Assembly: GCF_001905725.1 (NCBI RefSeq)
Contig: NZ_LIWB01000004.1
Coordinates: forward strand, 434,001 to 498,000
Direction: 5' to 3'
Source of the DNA: Streptomyces sp. CB02400
GTDB taxonomy: Bacteria; Actinomycetota; Actinomycetes; Streptomycetales; Streptomycetaceae
DNA: 64,000 nucleotides
The number at the start of each line of letters is the position of its first letter. The first letter of the stretch is position 1. The translations under genes and the position numbers were made by a program. The notes beneath the pieces are model-generated. The model did no database searches. It had not been told where the DNA came from and worked only from the letters and a program-made list of their open reading frames with translations. Positions 1 to 8,091 of this stretch are shown here, piece after piece.

Positions 1-197
1 TCGAGAACTCCTCGGGCAAGGCGTTCGACACCGCCTTCATGGAGCTGATGGTCAAGCACCACGAGGGCGCGGTCGAGATGGCGAAGACCGAGCAGGCCGA
101 CGGCGCCCACGCCCCGGCCAAGAAGACGGCCGGAGAGATCATCACCTCGCAGAGCGCGGAGATCGAGCAGATGAACAAGCTGCTCGGCGAGGACTGA
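1..197 (+). CDS. DUF305 family protein, C-terminal part
   Basis: The reading frame is open from base 3 to the TGA at 195-197; the N-terminus lies outside the window. The 64 visible residues carry the DUF305 signature MVKHHEGAVEMA and end in a helix with EIEQMNKLLGED. DUF305 proteins are small, often secreted, four-helix proteins built on the ferritin-like plan; the His pair and Met residues suggest metal binding, but no activity is established. Its position beside copper genes supports a copper-related role. A strong hairpin follows 14 nt after the stop. Confidence 0.85.
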   Translation, partial: ENSSGKAFDTAFMELMVKHHEGAVEMAKTEQADGAHAPAKKTAGEIITSQSAEIEQMNKLLGED

Positions 198-211
198 CCG
201 CATCACGTCAG

Positions 212-246
212 CACGGGGGCGGGCATCACCGGTGCCCGCCCCCGTG
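212..246 (+). terminator. hairpin terminator after DUF305 gene
   Basis: A perfect 14-bp GC stem (212-225 with 233-246) encloses a 7-nt loop and follows the DUF305 stop by 14 nt. There is no U tract, which is usual for streptomycete terminators. Confidence 0.75.
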
Positions 247-265
247 GCGGATCCAGGCTTCCGGA

Positions 266-282
266 ATACCCCCTGGGGGTAT
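266..282. promoter_or_regulatory. CsoR-type copper operator upstream of DUF4396 gene
   Basis: The 17-nt inverted repeat ATACCCCC-T-GGGGGTAT matches the G/C-tract palindromes bound by actinobacterial CsoR copper repressors. It lies 60 nt before the DUF4396 start, and a -10-like TATGGT overlaps its right end at 282-287, so a bound repressor would block the promoter. The same motif recurs three times at 4653-4752. Confidence 0.75.
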
Positions 283-341
283 ATGGTTCCGAGTGTGGGG
301 CCGCCCGGGTCCTTGCGGCACGTCGATTGGGGATGAGGGTC

Positions 342-860
342 ATGGACCACAGCACGCACCACTCCGGTACCGCGCACGACCACACCGCCCACACGGGTGG
401 CCACGACCACGGCGGTCACGCGCACGGCACGACCTGGGCCACGGCCATGAAGGCGACGCTGCACTGCCTCACCGGGTGCGCCATCGGCGAGATCCTCGGC
501 ATGGTCATCGGCACCGCCCTGATGTGGGGCAACGTGCCGACCATGGCCCTCGCGATCACCCTGGCCTTCGCCTTCGGCTACTCCTTCACCCTCTTCGCGG
601 TGGTGCGCGCCGGGGTGTCCCTGAAGGCCGCGGTCAAGGTCGCGCTGGCCGCCGACACCGTCTCCATCGCGGTGATGGAACTGGTCGACAACGGCATCAT
701 CGCGCTGACGCCGGGAGCGATGGACGCACACCTGTCGGACGGACTGTTCTGGTACGCGCTGCTCGGCGGCTTCGCCGTGGCGTTCGTGATCACCACACCG
801 GTCAACAAGTGGATGATCGGCCGCGGCAAGGGCCACGCCGTCGTCCACGCCTACCACTGA
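342..860 (+). CDS. DUF4396 membrane protein with His-rich N-terminus
   Basis: This is a 172-aa protein if the ATG at 342 is used; it has a purine-rich stretch just upstream. The TTG at 327 and ATG at 333 are in-frame alternatives. The first 30 residues are His-rich (HSTHHS, HDHTAH, GHDHGGHAH), a plausible metal-binding tail. About four hydrophobic segments follow, matching the DUF4396 family, whose biochemistry is unknown. The CsoR-type palindrome in its promoter and the copper genes downstream suggest copper-induced expression, perhaps as a copper-binding or transport accessory. A bidirectional hairpin separates it from the convergent copper-storage gene. Confidence 0.8.
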   Translation: MDHSTHHSGTAHDHTAHTGGHDHGGHAHGTTWATAMKATLHCLTGCAIGEILGMVIGTALMWGNVPTMALAITLAFAFGYSFTLFAVVRAGVSLKAAVKVALAADTVSIAVMELVDNGIIALTPGAMDAHLSDGLFWYALLGGFAVAFVITTPVNKWMIGRGKGHAVVHAYH

Positions 861-873
861 CCCGCACCACCAC

Positions 874-917
874 GACGCCGGGCGGCCCCTGGAAGCTTCC
901 AGGGGCCGCCCGGCGTC
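874..917. terminator. 44-nt perfect palindrome, bidirectional terminator
   Basis: Bases 874-917 form a perfect palindrome, a 22-nt arm meeting its complement with no unpaired loop and centred on AAGCTT. It sits 14 nt past the DUF4396 stop and 18 nt past the stop of the convergent Cys-rich gene, so it can terminate both transcripts. Confidence 0.75.
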
Positions 918-934
918 GCCGCCGCCGTCCCGCC

Positions 935-1345
935 TCAGCCCAGACCGGCCAGCAGTTCGTCGCACGCCTGCTCGCAGCGCCGGCACGCCTCGGCGCAGAC
1001 CCGGCAGTGCTCGTGCATGTCCGCGTGACCGGCGCACTCGTCGCCGCACGCCTTGCAGACGGTGGCGCAGGCCTGCAGGACGGCCCGCGTGACGTTGGCG
1101 TCATAGCCGGTGTGCCGGGACAGGACGGACGCGGTGGCGTTGCAGACGTCGGCGCAGTCCATGTCGGTACGGATGCACTTGGTCAGATCGCCGACCATCC
1201 CCTCCGACAGGCAGGCGTCCGCGCACGCGGTACACGCCTGCGCGCAGGCGAGGCACTCCTCGATGCACCTGGCCATGGCTTCCCGGTCCACCCCGCCCAG
1301 ATCGGCGGGGTACGTACGGAGCATGTCGCTCACGGAAGTGGTCAT
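935..1345 (-). CDS. cytosolic four-helix copper storage protein (Csp3-like, DUF326)
   Basis: The protein has 136 aa with 18 Cys, mostly spaced as CxxC or CxxxC along helices (C27, 31, 34, 38, 41, 45, 57, 64, 68, 93, 97, 100, 104, 114, 117, 121, 124, 128). This is the pattern of Csp four-helix bundles, which line their core with thiolate-bound Cu(I). No Tat or Sec signal is visible, so it resembles the cytosolic Csp3 type. The ATG at 1345 is preceded by GGAGG at ideal spacing; longer frames upstream are fortuitous. No copper palindrome was found directly upstream, unlike its neighbours, so its regulation may differ. Confidence 0.88.
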   Translation of the reverse strand: MTTSVSDMLRTYPADLGGVDREAMARCIEECLACAQACTACADACLSEGMVGDLTKCIRTDMDCADVCNATASVLSRHTGYDANVTRAVLQACATVCKACGDECAGHADMHEHCRVCAEACRRCEQACDELLAGLG

Positions 1346-1474
1346 GGGACCTCCTGTTCTGCGGCCGGCAGGGCACCGGACAGTGCCCCTCGCCTCGGTG
1401 GTGGCCGGGTGACACCGGGCGCCGCGCCTCAAACGGCCGTCCCCGAGTCCCGCGGACGGAAAGCCCCGAGGCTT

Positions 1475-1503
1475 CCTCCGGCATCCGCGGCGGACGCCGG
1501 AGG
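1475..1503 (-). terminator. hairpin downstream of MFS remnant
   Basis: An 8-bp stem (1475-1482 with 1496-1503) lies just after the end of the leftward transporter remnant and may be that gene's surviving terminator. Confidence 0.35.
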
Positions 1504-1509
1504 AGGGCG

Positions 1510-1692
1510 TCAGTGGACGTGCGGTCCACCCGTCCTCCGGGGCTTGCCCCGTGGTACGAGTACCGGCGCCAGGGCCGCGCCGACGGCGGCGGCGACCGCG
1601 CACAGCGTGAGGGCCGCGCCGACGGCGGCGACCGCGCACAGCGTGAACGCGTCGGAGAATCGGTCGGCGGATCCCCGCTGGAAGCCGGAGGC
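1510..1692 (-). pseudogene. C-terminal remnant of an MFS (EmrB/QacA-type) transporter
   Basis: Reading leftward, the frame encodes GSADRFSDAFTLCAVA followed by two near-identical hydrophobic stretches and a basic tail (LAPVLVPRGKPRR). This matches the last one or two membrane helices and cytosolic end of drug-efflux MFS pumps. The rest of the transporter is absent. The duplicated hydrophobic segment comes from a 39/36-bp tandem repeat at 1572-1646. Identification is by pattern only. Confidence 0.4.
1572..1646. repeat. 39/36-bp tandem duplication inside the MFS remnant
   Basis: Units 1572-1610 and 1611-1646 are identical except that the second lacks one GGC. On the minus strand each encodes LTLCAVAA(A)VGAA, so the duplication stays in frame. 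Confidence 0.8.
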
Positions 1693-1715
1693 GGACCAGG
1701 CGGCCACCGAGCGGG

Positions 1716-1890
1716 GCGCGTGCCGCACTCAAGCGGCAGGCCATCGTGCGGGCCGCCCGCGAGTCGTTCCTCCGGGAGGGCTTCGGCGTCGGCATGGACG
1801 CCATCGCCACCACGGCCGGCCTCTCCGAGGTGACGGTCTACAACCACTTCGGCAGCAAGGAAGCGCTCCTCACCGCCGTCATCGCGGGCA
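1716..1890 (+). pseudogene. TetR-family regulator, DNA-binding domain remnant
   Basis: The frame reads KRQAIVRAARESFLREGF then IATTAGLSEVTVYNHFGSKE, the classic TetR helix-turn-helix. The homology stops near codon AVIAGT at about 1890 and the frame runs into the terminator and the end of copA. The ligand-binding domain of about 130 residues is missing and no convincing start codon with a ribosome site is seen. Together with the MFS remnant it looks like the scar of a divergent regulator/efflux pair that suffered deletions. Confidence 0.7.
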
Positions 1891-1942
1891 CCCCGCCGAC
1901 CCCCGCACCGCCCTCGGCCGTTCACCGGTGCGGGACGCCGAA

Positions 1943-1982
1943 AAGGGGTGGGGGCGGGCCCGAGGGCCCGCCCCCACCCCTT
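1943..1982 (-). terminator. 19-bp hairpin terminator of copA
   Basis: A perfect 19-bp GC-rich stem (1943-1961 with 1964-1982) closed by a 2-nt turn lies 10 nt beyond the copA stop codon. Confidence 0.85.
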
Positions 1983-1992
1983 GGGGAGCGTC

Positions 1993-4251
1993 TCAGCTCG
2001 CGGCCTTGAAGCCCCGCAGTCGCAGGGAGTTGCCGACGACGAAGACGGAGGAGAAGGCCATGGCGGCTCCGGCGATCATCGGGTTGAGGAGTCCGGCGGC
2101 GGCGAGCGGCAGGGCGGCGATGTTGTAGGCGAAGGCCCAGAAGAGGTTGGACTTGATGGTGCCGAGCGTCTTGCGGGCGAGGCGGATGGCGTCGGCGGCT
2201 GCGCGCAGGTCGCCGCGGACGAGGGTGAGGTCGCCGGCCTCGATGGCGGCGTCGGTGCCGGTGCCCATGGCCAGCCCCAGGTCGGCCTGGGCGAGCGCGG
2301 CGGCGTCGTTGACGCCGTCGCCGACCATCGCGACCGAACGGCCCTCGTTCTGGAGGCGCTTGACGACGTCGACCTTGTCCTCGGGCATGACGTCGGCGAT
2401 GACGTGCTCGGCGGCTATGCCGACCTCCGCGGCCACCGACTCGGCGACGGCCTTGTTGTCCCCGGTGAGGAGGATCGGGGTCAGGCCCAGGGCGCGCAGC
2501 CGGGTGACGGCTTCGGCGCTGGTGTCCTTGACGGCGTCGGCGACCTCGATGACCGCCCGTGCCTCACCGTCCCAGGCGACCGCGATCGCCGTACGGCCCG
2601 CCGCCTCGGCGTCGGCCTTGGCACGCGCCAGACCGGCCGGCAGCTCCATGGCCCACTCGGCGAGCAGCTTCTCGCGGCCGACGAGGACGGCGTGGCCGTC
2701 GACGATGCCCTGCACGCCGAGACCGGGGACGTTGGCGAAGTCCTCGGGAACGGGCGGGGCGCCCACGCGGCCTGCGGCGCCCGCCGCCACCGCCTGGGCG
2801 ATCGGGTGCTCGGAGGCGTGTTCCAGGGCGCCCGCGAGGCGCAGCACCTCGGCCTCCTCGGTGCCGTCGGCGGTGTGCACGGCGAGCAGGGTCATGCGGC
2901 CGGTGGTGACGGTGCCGGTCTTGTCCAGGACCACGGTGTCGACCTTGCGGGTGGACTCCAGGACCTCGGGGCCCTTGATGAGGATGCCGAGCTGGGCGCC
3001 GCGCCCGGTGCCGACCATCAGCGCGGTCGGCGTGGCCAGACCCAGGGCGCACGGGCAGGCGATGATCAGGACGGCGACGGCGGCGGTGAACGCGGCCGTC
3101 AGGCCCGCGCCGTTGCCGAGCCAGAAGCCCAGGGTGCCCAGCGCCAGGGCGATCACGACCGGAACGAAGACCGCGGAGATCTTGTCGGCGAGCCGCTGGG
3201 CGGCGGCCTTGCCGTTCTGCGCGTCCTCGACCAGCTTCGCCATCCGTGCGAGCTGGGTGTCCGCGCCGACCCGCGTCGCCTCGACCACGAGCCGGCCGCC
3301 CGCGTTCACGGTCGCGCCGGTGACCGCGTCCCCGACGCCGACCTCGACCGGCACCGACTCGCCGGTGAGCATGGAGGCGTCGACGGCCGAGGTGCCCTCG
3401 ACGACCGTGCCGTCGGTCGCGATCTTCTCGCCCGGACGGACCAGGAAGCGGTCGCCGACCCTCAGCTCGGCGACCGGCACCTGCTCCTCACGGCCGCCAC
3501 GCAGCACGGTCACGTCCTTGGCACCCAGTTCCAGCAGGGCCTTCAGGGCGGCCCCGGCCTTGCGCTTGGAGCGGGCCTCGAAGTAGCGGCCGGCGAGGAT
3601 GAAGGCGGTCACCCCGGCGGCGGCCTCCAGGTAGATGTTCCCGGCGCCGTCGCTGCGGGCGATGGTCAGCTCGAAGGGGTGGGTCATGCCGGGCGTGCCG
3701 GCGGTACCGAAGAACAGCGCCCACAGCGACCACAGGAACGCCGCCGACGTGCCGACCGAGATCAGCGTGTCCATGGTGGCCGCGCCGTGCCGGGCGTTGG
3801 TGAAGGCGGCCTTGTGGAACGGCCAGGCGGCGTACGTCACCACGGGTGCCGCCAGCGTCAGCGACAGCCACTGCCAGTACTCGAACTGCAGCGCCGGCAC
3901 CATCGCCATCGCGATGACCGGGACGGCCAGCAGTACGGCGGTGATCAGCCGCTCCCGCAGCGGCCGGAGCTCGTCGGCGGGCTCGGCGCTCTCCGTGCCG
4001 GGCGCGGGCCCGGTACGCACCGGCTCGGGTTCGCGGGCGGTGTATCCGGTCGCCTCGACCGTGGCGATCAGCTCCGGGACGGACACGTCACCGCTGTAGT
4101 GGACCTTGGCCTTCTCCGTCGCGTAGTTGACGGTGGCGGTGACCCCGTCCATCCGGTTGAGCTTCTTCTCGATCCGGGCGGCGCACGAGGCGCAGGTCAT
4201 GCCGCCGATGGCGAGTTCGACCTCGGCTGTGTCGGGGACCGTGGTGGCCAT
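1993..4251 (-). CDS. copA: Cu(+)-exporting P1B-type ATPase CopA
   Basis: This 752-aa pump would export Cu(I) across the membrane at the cost of ATP. One N-terminal HMA domain carries GMTCASC (C20, C23). The membrane ion motif CPC is at 399-401, the phosphorylated Asp in DKTGT at 443-447, the HP locus at 482-483 and the hinge GDGVND at 644-649. CPC plus a single HMA fits the P1B-1 copper class. It lies 87 nt downstream of the copZ-like gene in the same direction; a hairpin at 4299-4324 in the gap could adjust the ratio of chaperone to pump. Transcription probably starts at the copper-operator promoter at 4685-4713. Confidence 0.95.
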   Translation of the reverse strand: MATTVPDTAEVELAIGGMTCASCAARIEKKLNRMDGVTATVNYATEKAKVHYSGDVSVPELIATVEATGYTAREPEPVRTGPAPGTESAEPADELRPLRERLITAVLLAVPVIAMAMVPALQFEYWQWLSLTLAAPVVTYAAWPFHKAAFTNARHGAATMDTLISVGTSAAFLWSLWALFFGTAGTPGMTHPFELTIARSDGAGNIYLEAAAGVTAFILAGRYFEARSKRKAGAALKALLELGAKDVTVLRGGREEQVPVAELRVGDRFLVRPGEKIATDGTVVEGTSAVDASMLTGESVPVEVGVGDAVTGATVNAGGRLVVEATRVGADTQLARMAKLVEDAQNGKAAAQRLADKISAVFVPVVIALALGTLGFWLGNGAGLTAAFTAAVAVLIIACPCALGLATPTALMVGTGRGAQLGILIKGPEVLESTRKVDTVVLDKTGTVTTGRMTLLAVHTADGTEEAEVLRLAGALEHASEHPIAQAVAAGAAGRVGAPPVPEDFANVPGLGVQGIVDGHAVLVGREKLLAEWAMELPAGLARAKADAEAAGRTAIAVAWDGEARAVIEVADAVKDTSAEAVTRLRALGLTPILLTGDNKAVAESVAAEVGIAAEHVIADVMPEDKVDVVKRLQNEGRSVAMVGDGVNDAAALAQADLGLAMGTGTDAAIEAGDLTLVRGDLRAAADAIRLARKTLGTIKSNLFWAFAYNIAALPLAAAGLLNPMIAGAAMAFSSVFVVGNSLRLRGFKAAS

Positions 4252-4298
4252 TGCTGCTCCTCGGGCTGATCGGGGCAGAGGGAACGTGGGGAGAAGGG

Positions 4299-4324
4299 GG
4301 CCGGGCCCTCGGGCGGGCCCGGCC
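4299..4324 (-). terminator. intercistronic hairpin between copZ and copA
   Basis: A 10-bp stem (4299-4308 with 4315-4324) with a 6-nt loop sits between the two genes. It may act as an attenuator or mRNA-processing site rather than a full terminator, since copA has no obvious promoter of its own. Confidence 0.5.
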
Positions 4325-4338
4325 GGTGTGCGGGCCCG

Positions 4339-4617
4339 TCAGGCCGCGCGGCCGGTGAGCTCGTAGCCGGCGTCGTCGACGACCTTGGCCAGCAGCGCGT
4401 CGTCGGGCTCGTCCGCCGTGGTGACGGTGACCTGGCCGGCCTCGAGGTCGACGTCGACCGCCAGGACACCGTCCAGGGCGCCGATCTCCTTGGTGAGCGT
4501 GGCCTTGCAGTGCCCGCAGGTCATCCCGGAGACGTCGTAGACGGTGGCGGTGCCCTTGGTCGCCGTGGTGGTGGCGGTGGCGGTGGAGCAGCTGCCGTCA
4601 GGGGTGCAGCAGGACAT
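4339..4617 (-). CDS. copZ: CopZ-like copper chaperone (HMA domain)
   Basis: This 92-aa protein ends in an HMA ferredoxin-like fold with metal site GMTCGHC (C34, C37). Before it comes a Cys-containing N-terminal tail (CCTPDGSC) of about 25 residues not found in the shortest CopZ proteins, which could supply extra Cu(I) ligands. It should deliver Cu(I) to CopA, encoded next in the operon. The ATG at 4617 is preceded by AGGAGG. An operator palindrome lies 36 nt upstream of the start and two more lie further up the divergent region. Confidence 0.9.
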   Translation of the reverse strand: MSCCTPDGSCSTATATTTATKGTATVYDVSGMTCGHCKATLTKEIGALDGVLAVDVDLEAGQVTVTTADEPDDALLAKVVDDAGYELTGRAA

Positions 4618-4652
4618 GGTTCCTCCTAGACGAAACGAGACGAGACGATGGC

Positions 4653-4669
4653 GTACCCCTGGGGGGTAC
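4653..4669. promoter_or_regulatory. CsoR-type operator in the copZ leader
   Basis: The inverted repeat GTACCCC-TGG-GGGGTAC lies between the predicted leftward -10 and the copZ start. A repressor here would block elongation or increase occupancy at the neighbouring site. Confidence 0.7.
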
Positions 4670-4684
4670 CGCCGATGCCAACCA

Positions 4685-4713
4685 GATATACCCCCTCCGG
4701 GTATGTTTGGCAA
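4685..4713 (-). promoter_or_regulatory. copZ-copA promoter with CsoR-type operator in its spacer
   Basis: On the minus strand, TTGCCA (4713-4708) and TATATC (4690-4685) are 17 nt apart. The spacer contains the palindrome ATACCC-N5-GGGTAT (4688-4704), so repressor and polymerase would exclude one another. Confidence 0.6.
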
Positions 4714-4728
4714 ACATCGACGACCCGC

Positions 4729-4756
4729 TTGCGTATACCCCCCAGGGGTATATAGT
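4729..4756 (+). promoter_or_regulatory. promoter of the 4811 gene with CsoR-type operator in its spacer
   Basis: TTGCGT (4729-4734) and TATAGT (4751-4756) are separated by 16 nt, and the 19-nt palindrome TATACCCC-CCA-GGGGTATA (4734-4752) fills that spacer. The architecture mirrors the leftward promoter. Confidence 0.65.
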
Positions 4757-4810
4757 CGGAGCTCAGTCCAGCAGAAGCGGCGACACGACACCGACACGAG
4801 AGGGCACGTC

Positions 4811-5767
4811 ATGAACACCGGCGTAAAGATCACTGCTTTCGCCGCCGCGCTCGCGGCCACCTTCGGCACCGCCTACGGCGTCGGCACGGCGGTCGACCCC
4901 GCCGCCCCGGACCAGGAACCGGCGGCCCACGCGGAACACGAGAGCCCGGCGCCCTCCGGCCACGGCGGACACGCGGACACGGCCCCCGCGGGCCTGCAGG
5001 TCTCCCAGGCGGGATACACCCTGGACCTCGGGACGCCCCGCGTGACCGCGGGAGAGAAGAGCGAACTCCGCTTCACCGTCCGCGACCGGGACGGACGGCA
5101 GGTGACCTCCTACCGACGCGAGCACGGCAAGGAGCTCCACCTCATCCTCGCCTCGCGCGACCTGGTCACCTACCGGCACCTGCATCCCACACGGGCAGCC
5201 GACGGCACCTGGAGCACCCCCGTCGACCTGCCCGCCGCCGGCACCTACCGGGTCTTCGCCGACTTCACCCCGGCCGCCGGAGGCGCCGGCAACCTCACCC
5301 TGGGCGCGGACCTCGCCGCCTCCGGCACGTACAGGGCGCCGGCCCTGCCCGAACCCGCCGCCACCGCCTCGGTCGACGGCTACACCGTCGCACTCCGCGG
5401 TGACCTGCGCCCCGGCAAGGCCTCCGAACTGACCCTGAGTGTCAGCCGCGACGGCCGCCCGGTCACCGACCTGGAGCCCTACCTCGGCGCCTACGGCCAC
5501 CTGGTCGCCCTGCGCTCCGGCGACCTCGCCTACCTCCACGTCCACCCGAACGGCGAACCCGGCGACGGCACCACCGAGCCCGGCCCCGACGTCTCCTTCA
5601 CCGCCACCGCGCCCACCGCCGGGACGTACCGCCTCTTCCTCGACTTCCAGCACGACGGCACCGTCCGCACCGCGGCCTTCACCGTCCACACCGGAGAGAC
5701 CGCTCCCGCCGGCACACCGGAGCCGACGACCGGTGAGGAGCACAGCGACGGCGACCACCGGCACTGA
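4811..5767 (+). CDS. anchored/secreted His-rich protein with two HLHP Ig-like domains
   Basis: The 318-aa product starts with a hydrophobic signal or anchor (residues about 5-25), then a His-rich linker (HAEHES, GHGGHAD). Two homologous beta-sandwich-like domains follow, roughly 60-165 and 175-300. Each has a His motif (YRHLHP and YLHVHP) and ends in GTYR(V/L)F-DF, and the protein finishes EEHSDGDHRH. It resembles extracytoplasmic copper-island proteins of Actinobacteria, with YtkA-like folds the nearest guess. The paired His motifs suggest Cu binding outside the membrane. Its promoter carries a copper operator and it diverges from copZ-copA. Confidence 0.7.
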   Translation: MNTGVKITAFAAALAATFGTAYGVGTAVDPAAPDQEPAAHAEHESPAPSGHGGHADTAPAGLQVSQAGYTLDLGTPRVTAGEKSELRFTVRDRDGRQVTSYRREHGKELHLILASRDLVTYRHLHPTRAADGTWSTPVDLPAAGTYRVFADFTPAAGGAGNLTLGADLAASGTYRAPALPEPAATASVDGYTVALRGDLRPGKASELTLSVSRDGRPVTDLEPYLGAYGHLVALRSGDLAYLHVHPNGEPGDGTTEPGPDVSFTATAPTAGTYRLFLDFQHDGTVRTAAFTVHTGETAPAGTPEPTTGEEHSDGDHRH

Positions 5768-5871
5768 CTCCGCGAGAAGGAGGCCGGACGAGAGGCCGAC
5801 GGCCGGTCCCACGAGCACCGGCATGGCCGGCACCCCACCGTCTTCGGCCCCGACCCCATACGATCAACGCC

Positions 5872-8004
5872 GTGGCGGAACTGGTGCGGCCTCTGGGGAC
5901 CGGCGATCCGGAACGGCTCGGGCCGTGGAGACTGCTGGGGGTGCTCGGGGCCGGTGGCATGGGGACCGTCTATCTGGGGCAGGCGGGACGGCGACTGGCC
6001 GCGGTGAAGACCCTGCGGTCCGAGAACGCGGGTGACCCGCACTTCCTGGCGCGCTTCAAGCGCGAGATACGCGCGGCGGGCGCCGTGCGCAATCCGTGCA
6101 TAGCGAGGGTGTACGACGCCGACCTCGACGGCCGTGTGCCGTGGTTCGCCGGAGAGTTCGTACCCGGGCCCACGCTGGAGCGCACCGTCACCGACCGGGG
6201 GCCCCTGCCGCCGGAGGCGGTCCGGGTGCTGGGCGCCCTGCTCGCGCACGCGCTGCTGGCGCTGCACGCGGCCGGAGTCGTGCACCGGGATCTGAAGCCG
6301 TCCAATGTGCTGCTGACCGCCGACGGTGTGCGCGTCGTGGACTTCGGCATCGCGCGGATGCCGGACGCGACGGCTCTCACCCTGGCCGCGCAGCGACCGG
6401 GCTCCGCGGGCTACATGTCACCGGAGCAGGTACTGGGCGGTGAACTCGGGCCCCCGAGCGACGTCTTCGTGCTGGGAGCGCTGCTCACCTTCGCGAGCAC
6501 CGGCCACCACGCGTTCGGCGCCCATGCCGCGCTGGTGGACTTCGCCATCGCCCACGAGGAGCCCGACCTCACCTCCGTACCGGACGGGCTGCGCCAGGTG
6601 CTCGCCCGATGCCTGGCCAAGGACCCCGCGCTGCGGCCGACGGCGGCGCGGCTCCAGGAGCTGTGGAGCGGGGGCGGCGGCCGTGCGAGGGCGGGCGCGG
6701 GCGCGGCGCTCCTCGGGCGCGTACCCGCCCGTGTCCCGGTTCCGGCGGACTGGCTGCCGTCGGGCGTCCTGCTGGACATCGCCGCACGCGAGCGCCGCGC
6801 CGCCGAACTGGCCGGGCACCCGGTCCCCGAGGAACGTCCGGGTGGCCGGCGGCCACCGCGACGGCGCTCGGTGCTCGCCGCGGCCGGCGGGTCACTGCTG
6901 CTCGCCGGCGCGGGCACCGCGGCCTGGCGGTGGTACGCCGACGACGGCGCCCGAAGCGACGCGGCCGCGGCTCCCGTGCCGCGCTGGACGGGCGCCCCCG
7001 GCACCCAGCCGGATCCCCTGTGGGAGGTCCCCGGCCTCGCACCCGAGCCGCCGTTCCCGCCGACCGCGGCGGGAACACTGCTGCTGGCCGCGCTCCCCGG
7101 CAACGGCGTGGTGGCTCTCGACGCCCGTACGGGCGAGGAGCGTTGGCGGACGGAGAACATCCGCACCGTGGTGACCGCCGAGCGGCCCCTCGCCCTCGAC
7201 GAGGACGGTGCGCCGGTCGCCCTCGCAGCGGACACGGGGGACGTGCGGTGGCGCGGCTCCGGCGGACTGCGTACGCTCCTGGCCGCCGACGGCGACACCG
7301 TGTACGGGCTCGACGGCTCCGGCGGGATCACGGCCGTGCGCACCGGGGACGGCACCCGGCGCTGGCGGCGGACGGCGCCCTCCGGCACCGGTGCGACCGC
7401 GCAGGCCACCGTCGCCCACGGGCTGCTCCTGCTCACCGGGGACGACGGCGTGGTGCACGCGCTGCGCACCCGGGACGGCGCGGAGGCCTGGCGGCAGGAC
7501 ACCGGCACCGACACCGCGCTGCGGCCCGCCGCGGGCGACGGCGGTGTCTACCTGGGCGGCGCGCGGCTGCGCGCCCTGCGGCCGGCGGACGGCGAGCGGC
7601 TCTGGGAGCTGCCGAGCCAGGACTCCGCCGAGGGTTCCACCGGCTTCGGGCCGCCCACGGTACGCGGCGACCATCTGTACGCGGCGGACGGCGACGTCCT
7701 GCGCAGGGTGGCGCGCCAGGACCCCGCCTCCGGAGCGGAGTTCGACATGGGCGGGACGTGGGACCCGTTCGGCGGTCCGTCGGGGCCGCGTGCCGGTGTC
7801 GCCCCCGTCGTCGCGGGCGACGGCGTCCACCTGACGCCGGCCGACCCGGCGGCCGGCGTCCTCGCCGTACGGATCAGCACGATGGAGGAGCAGTACCGTT
7901 TCGTCCCGCCGGGCGATCCGGCGGGCGCGTGGCTGGTGGCGGTGGTGCACGGCGTACCGGTCATGCAGTGCGGGGAGCGGCTGTTCGCCCTGCCTCCACT
8001 GTGA
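5872..8004 (+). CDS. Ser/Thr protein kinase with PQQ-type beta-propeller (active)
   Basis: The 710-aa protein starts at a GTG. The kinase domain (about 15-270) has GAGGMG, beta3 K46, E65, HRDLKPSN (138-145), DFG (157-159) and a SPEQ activation-segment end, so it should be catalytic. A single membrane helix follows a basic stretch (RRSVLAAAGGSLLLAGAG, about 327-345). The outer part has repeats of the form V-ALDARTGEERWR, the PQQ/WD40-like propeller blades that probably sense an extracytoplasmic ligand. It is the first of three tandem paralogues; 87 nt separate it from the next. Confidence 0.93.
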   Translation: MAELVRPLGTGDPERLGPWRLLGVLGAGGMGTVYLGQAGRRLAAVKTLRSENAGDPHFLARFKREIRAAGAVRNPCIARVYDADLDGRVPWFAGEFVPGPTLERTVTDRGPLPPEAVRVLGALLAHALLALHAAGVVHRDLKPSNVLLTADGVRVVDFGIARMPDATALTLAAQRPGSAGYMSPEQVLGGELGPPSDVFVLGALLTFASTGHHAFGAHAALVDFAIAHEEPDLTSVPDGLRQVLARCLAKDPALRPTAARLQELWSGGGGRARAGAGAALLGRVPARVPVPADWLPSGVLLDIAARERRAAELAGHPVPEERPGGRRPPRRRSVLAAAGGSLLLAGAGTAAWRWYADDGARSDAAAAPVPRWTGAPGTQPDPLWEVPGLAPEPPFPPTAAGTLLLAALPGNGVVALDARTGEERWRTENIRTVVTAERPLALDEDGAPVALAADTGDVRWRGSGGLRTLLAADGDTVYGLDGSGGITAVRTGDGTRRWRRTAPSGTGATAQATVAHGLLLLTGDDGVVHALRTRDGAEAWRQDTGTDTALRPAAGDGGVYLGGARLRALRPADGERLWELPSQDSAEGSTGFGPPTVRGDHLYAADGDVLRRVARQDPASGAEFDMGGTWDPFGGPSGPRAGVAPVVAGDGVHLTPADPAAGVLAVRISTMEEQYRFVPPGDPAGAWLVAVVHGVPVMQCGERLFALPPL

Positions 8005-8091
8005 CCCGGTCGTGACGGCGCGGGCCGACACGTGTCGTCGCGGTGTCCTAGGATTTCCCACCGTCCTTGCGGCAAAGGGGGGTTGAGGGCT

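Noticed and set aside
1948..4269. 773-aa plus-strand frame
   Set aside because: Complement of the copA gene; Gly/Asp-rich low-complexity sequence.
8032..8091. upstream in-frame start for the middle kinase
   Set aside because: The 20 extra residues (SSRCPRISHRPCG) do not resemble kinase N-termini; a good ribosome site precedes TTG 8092.
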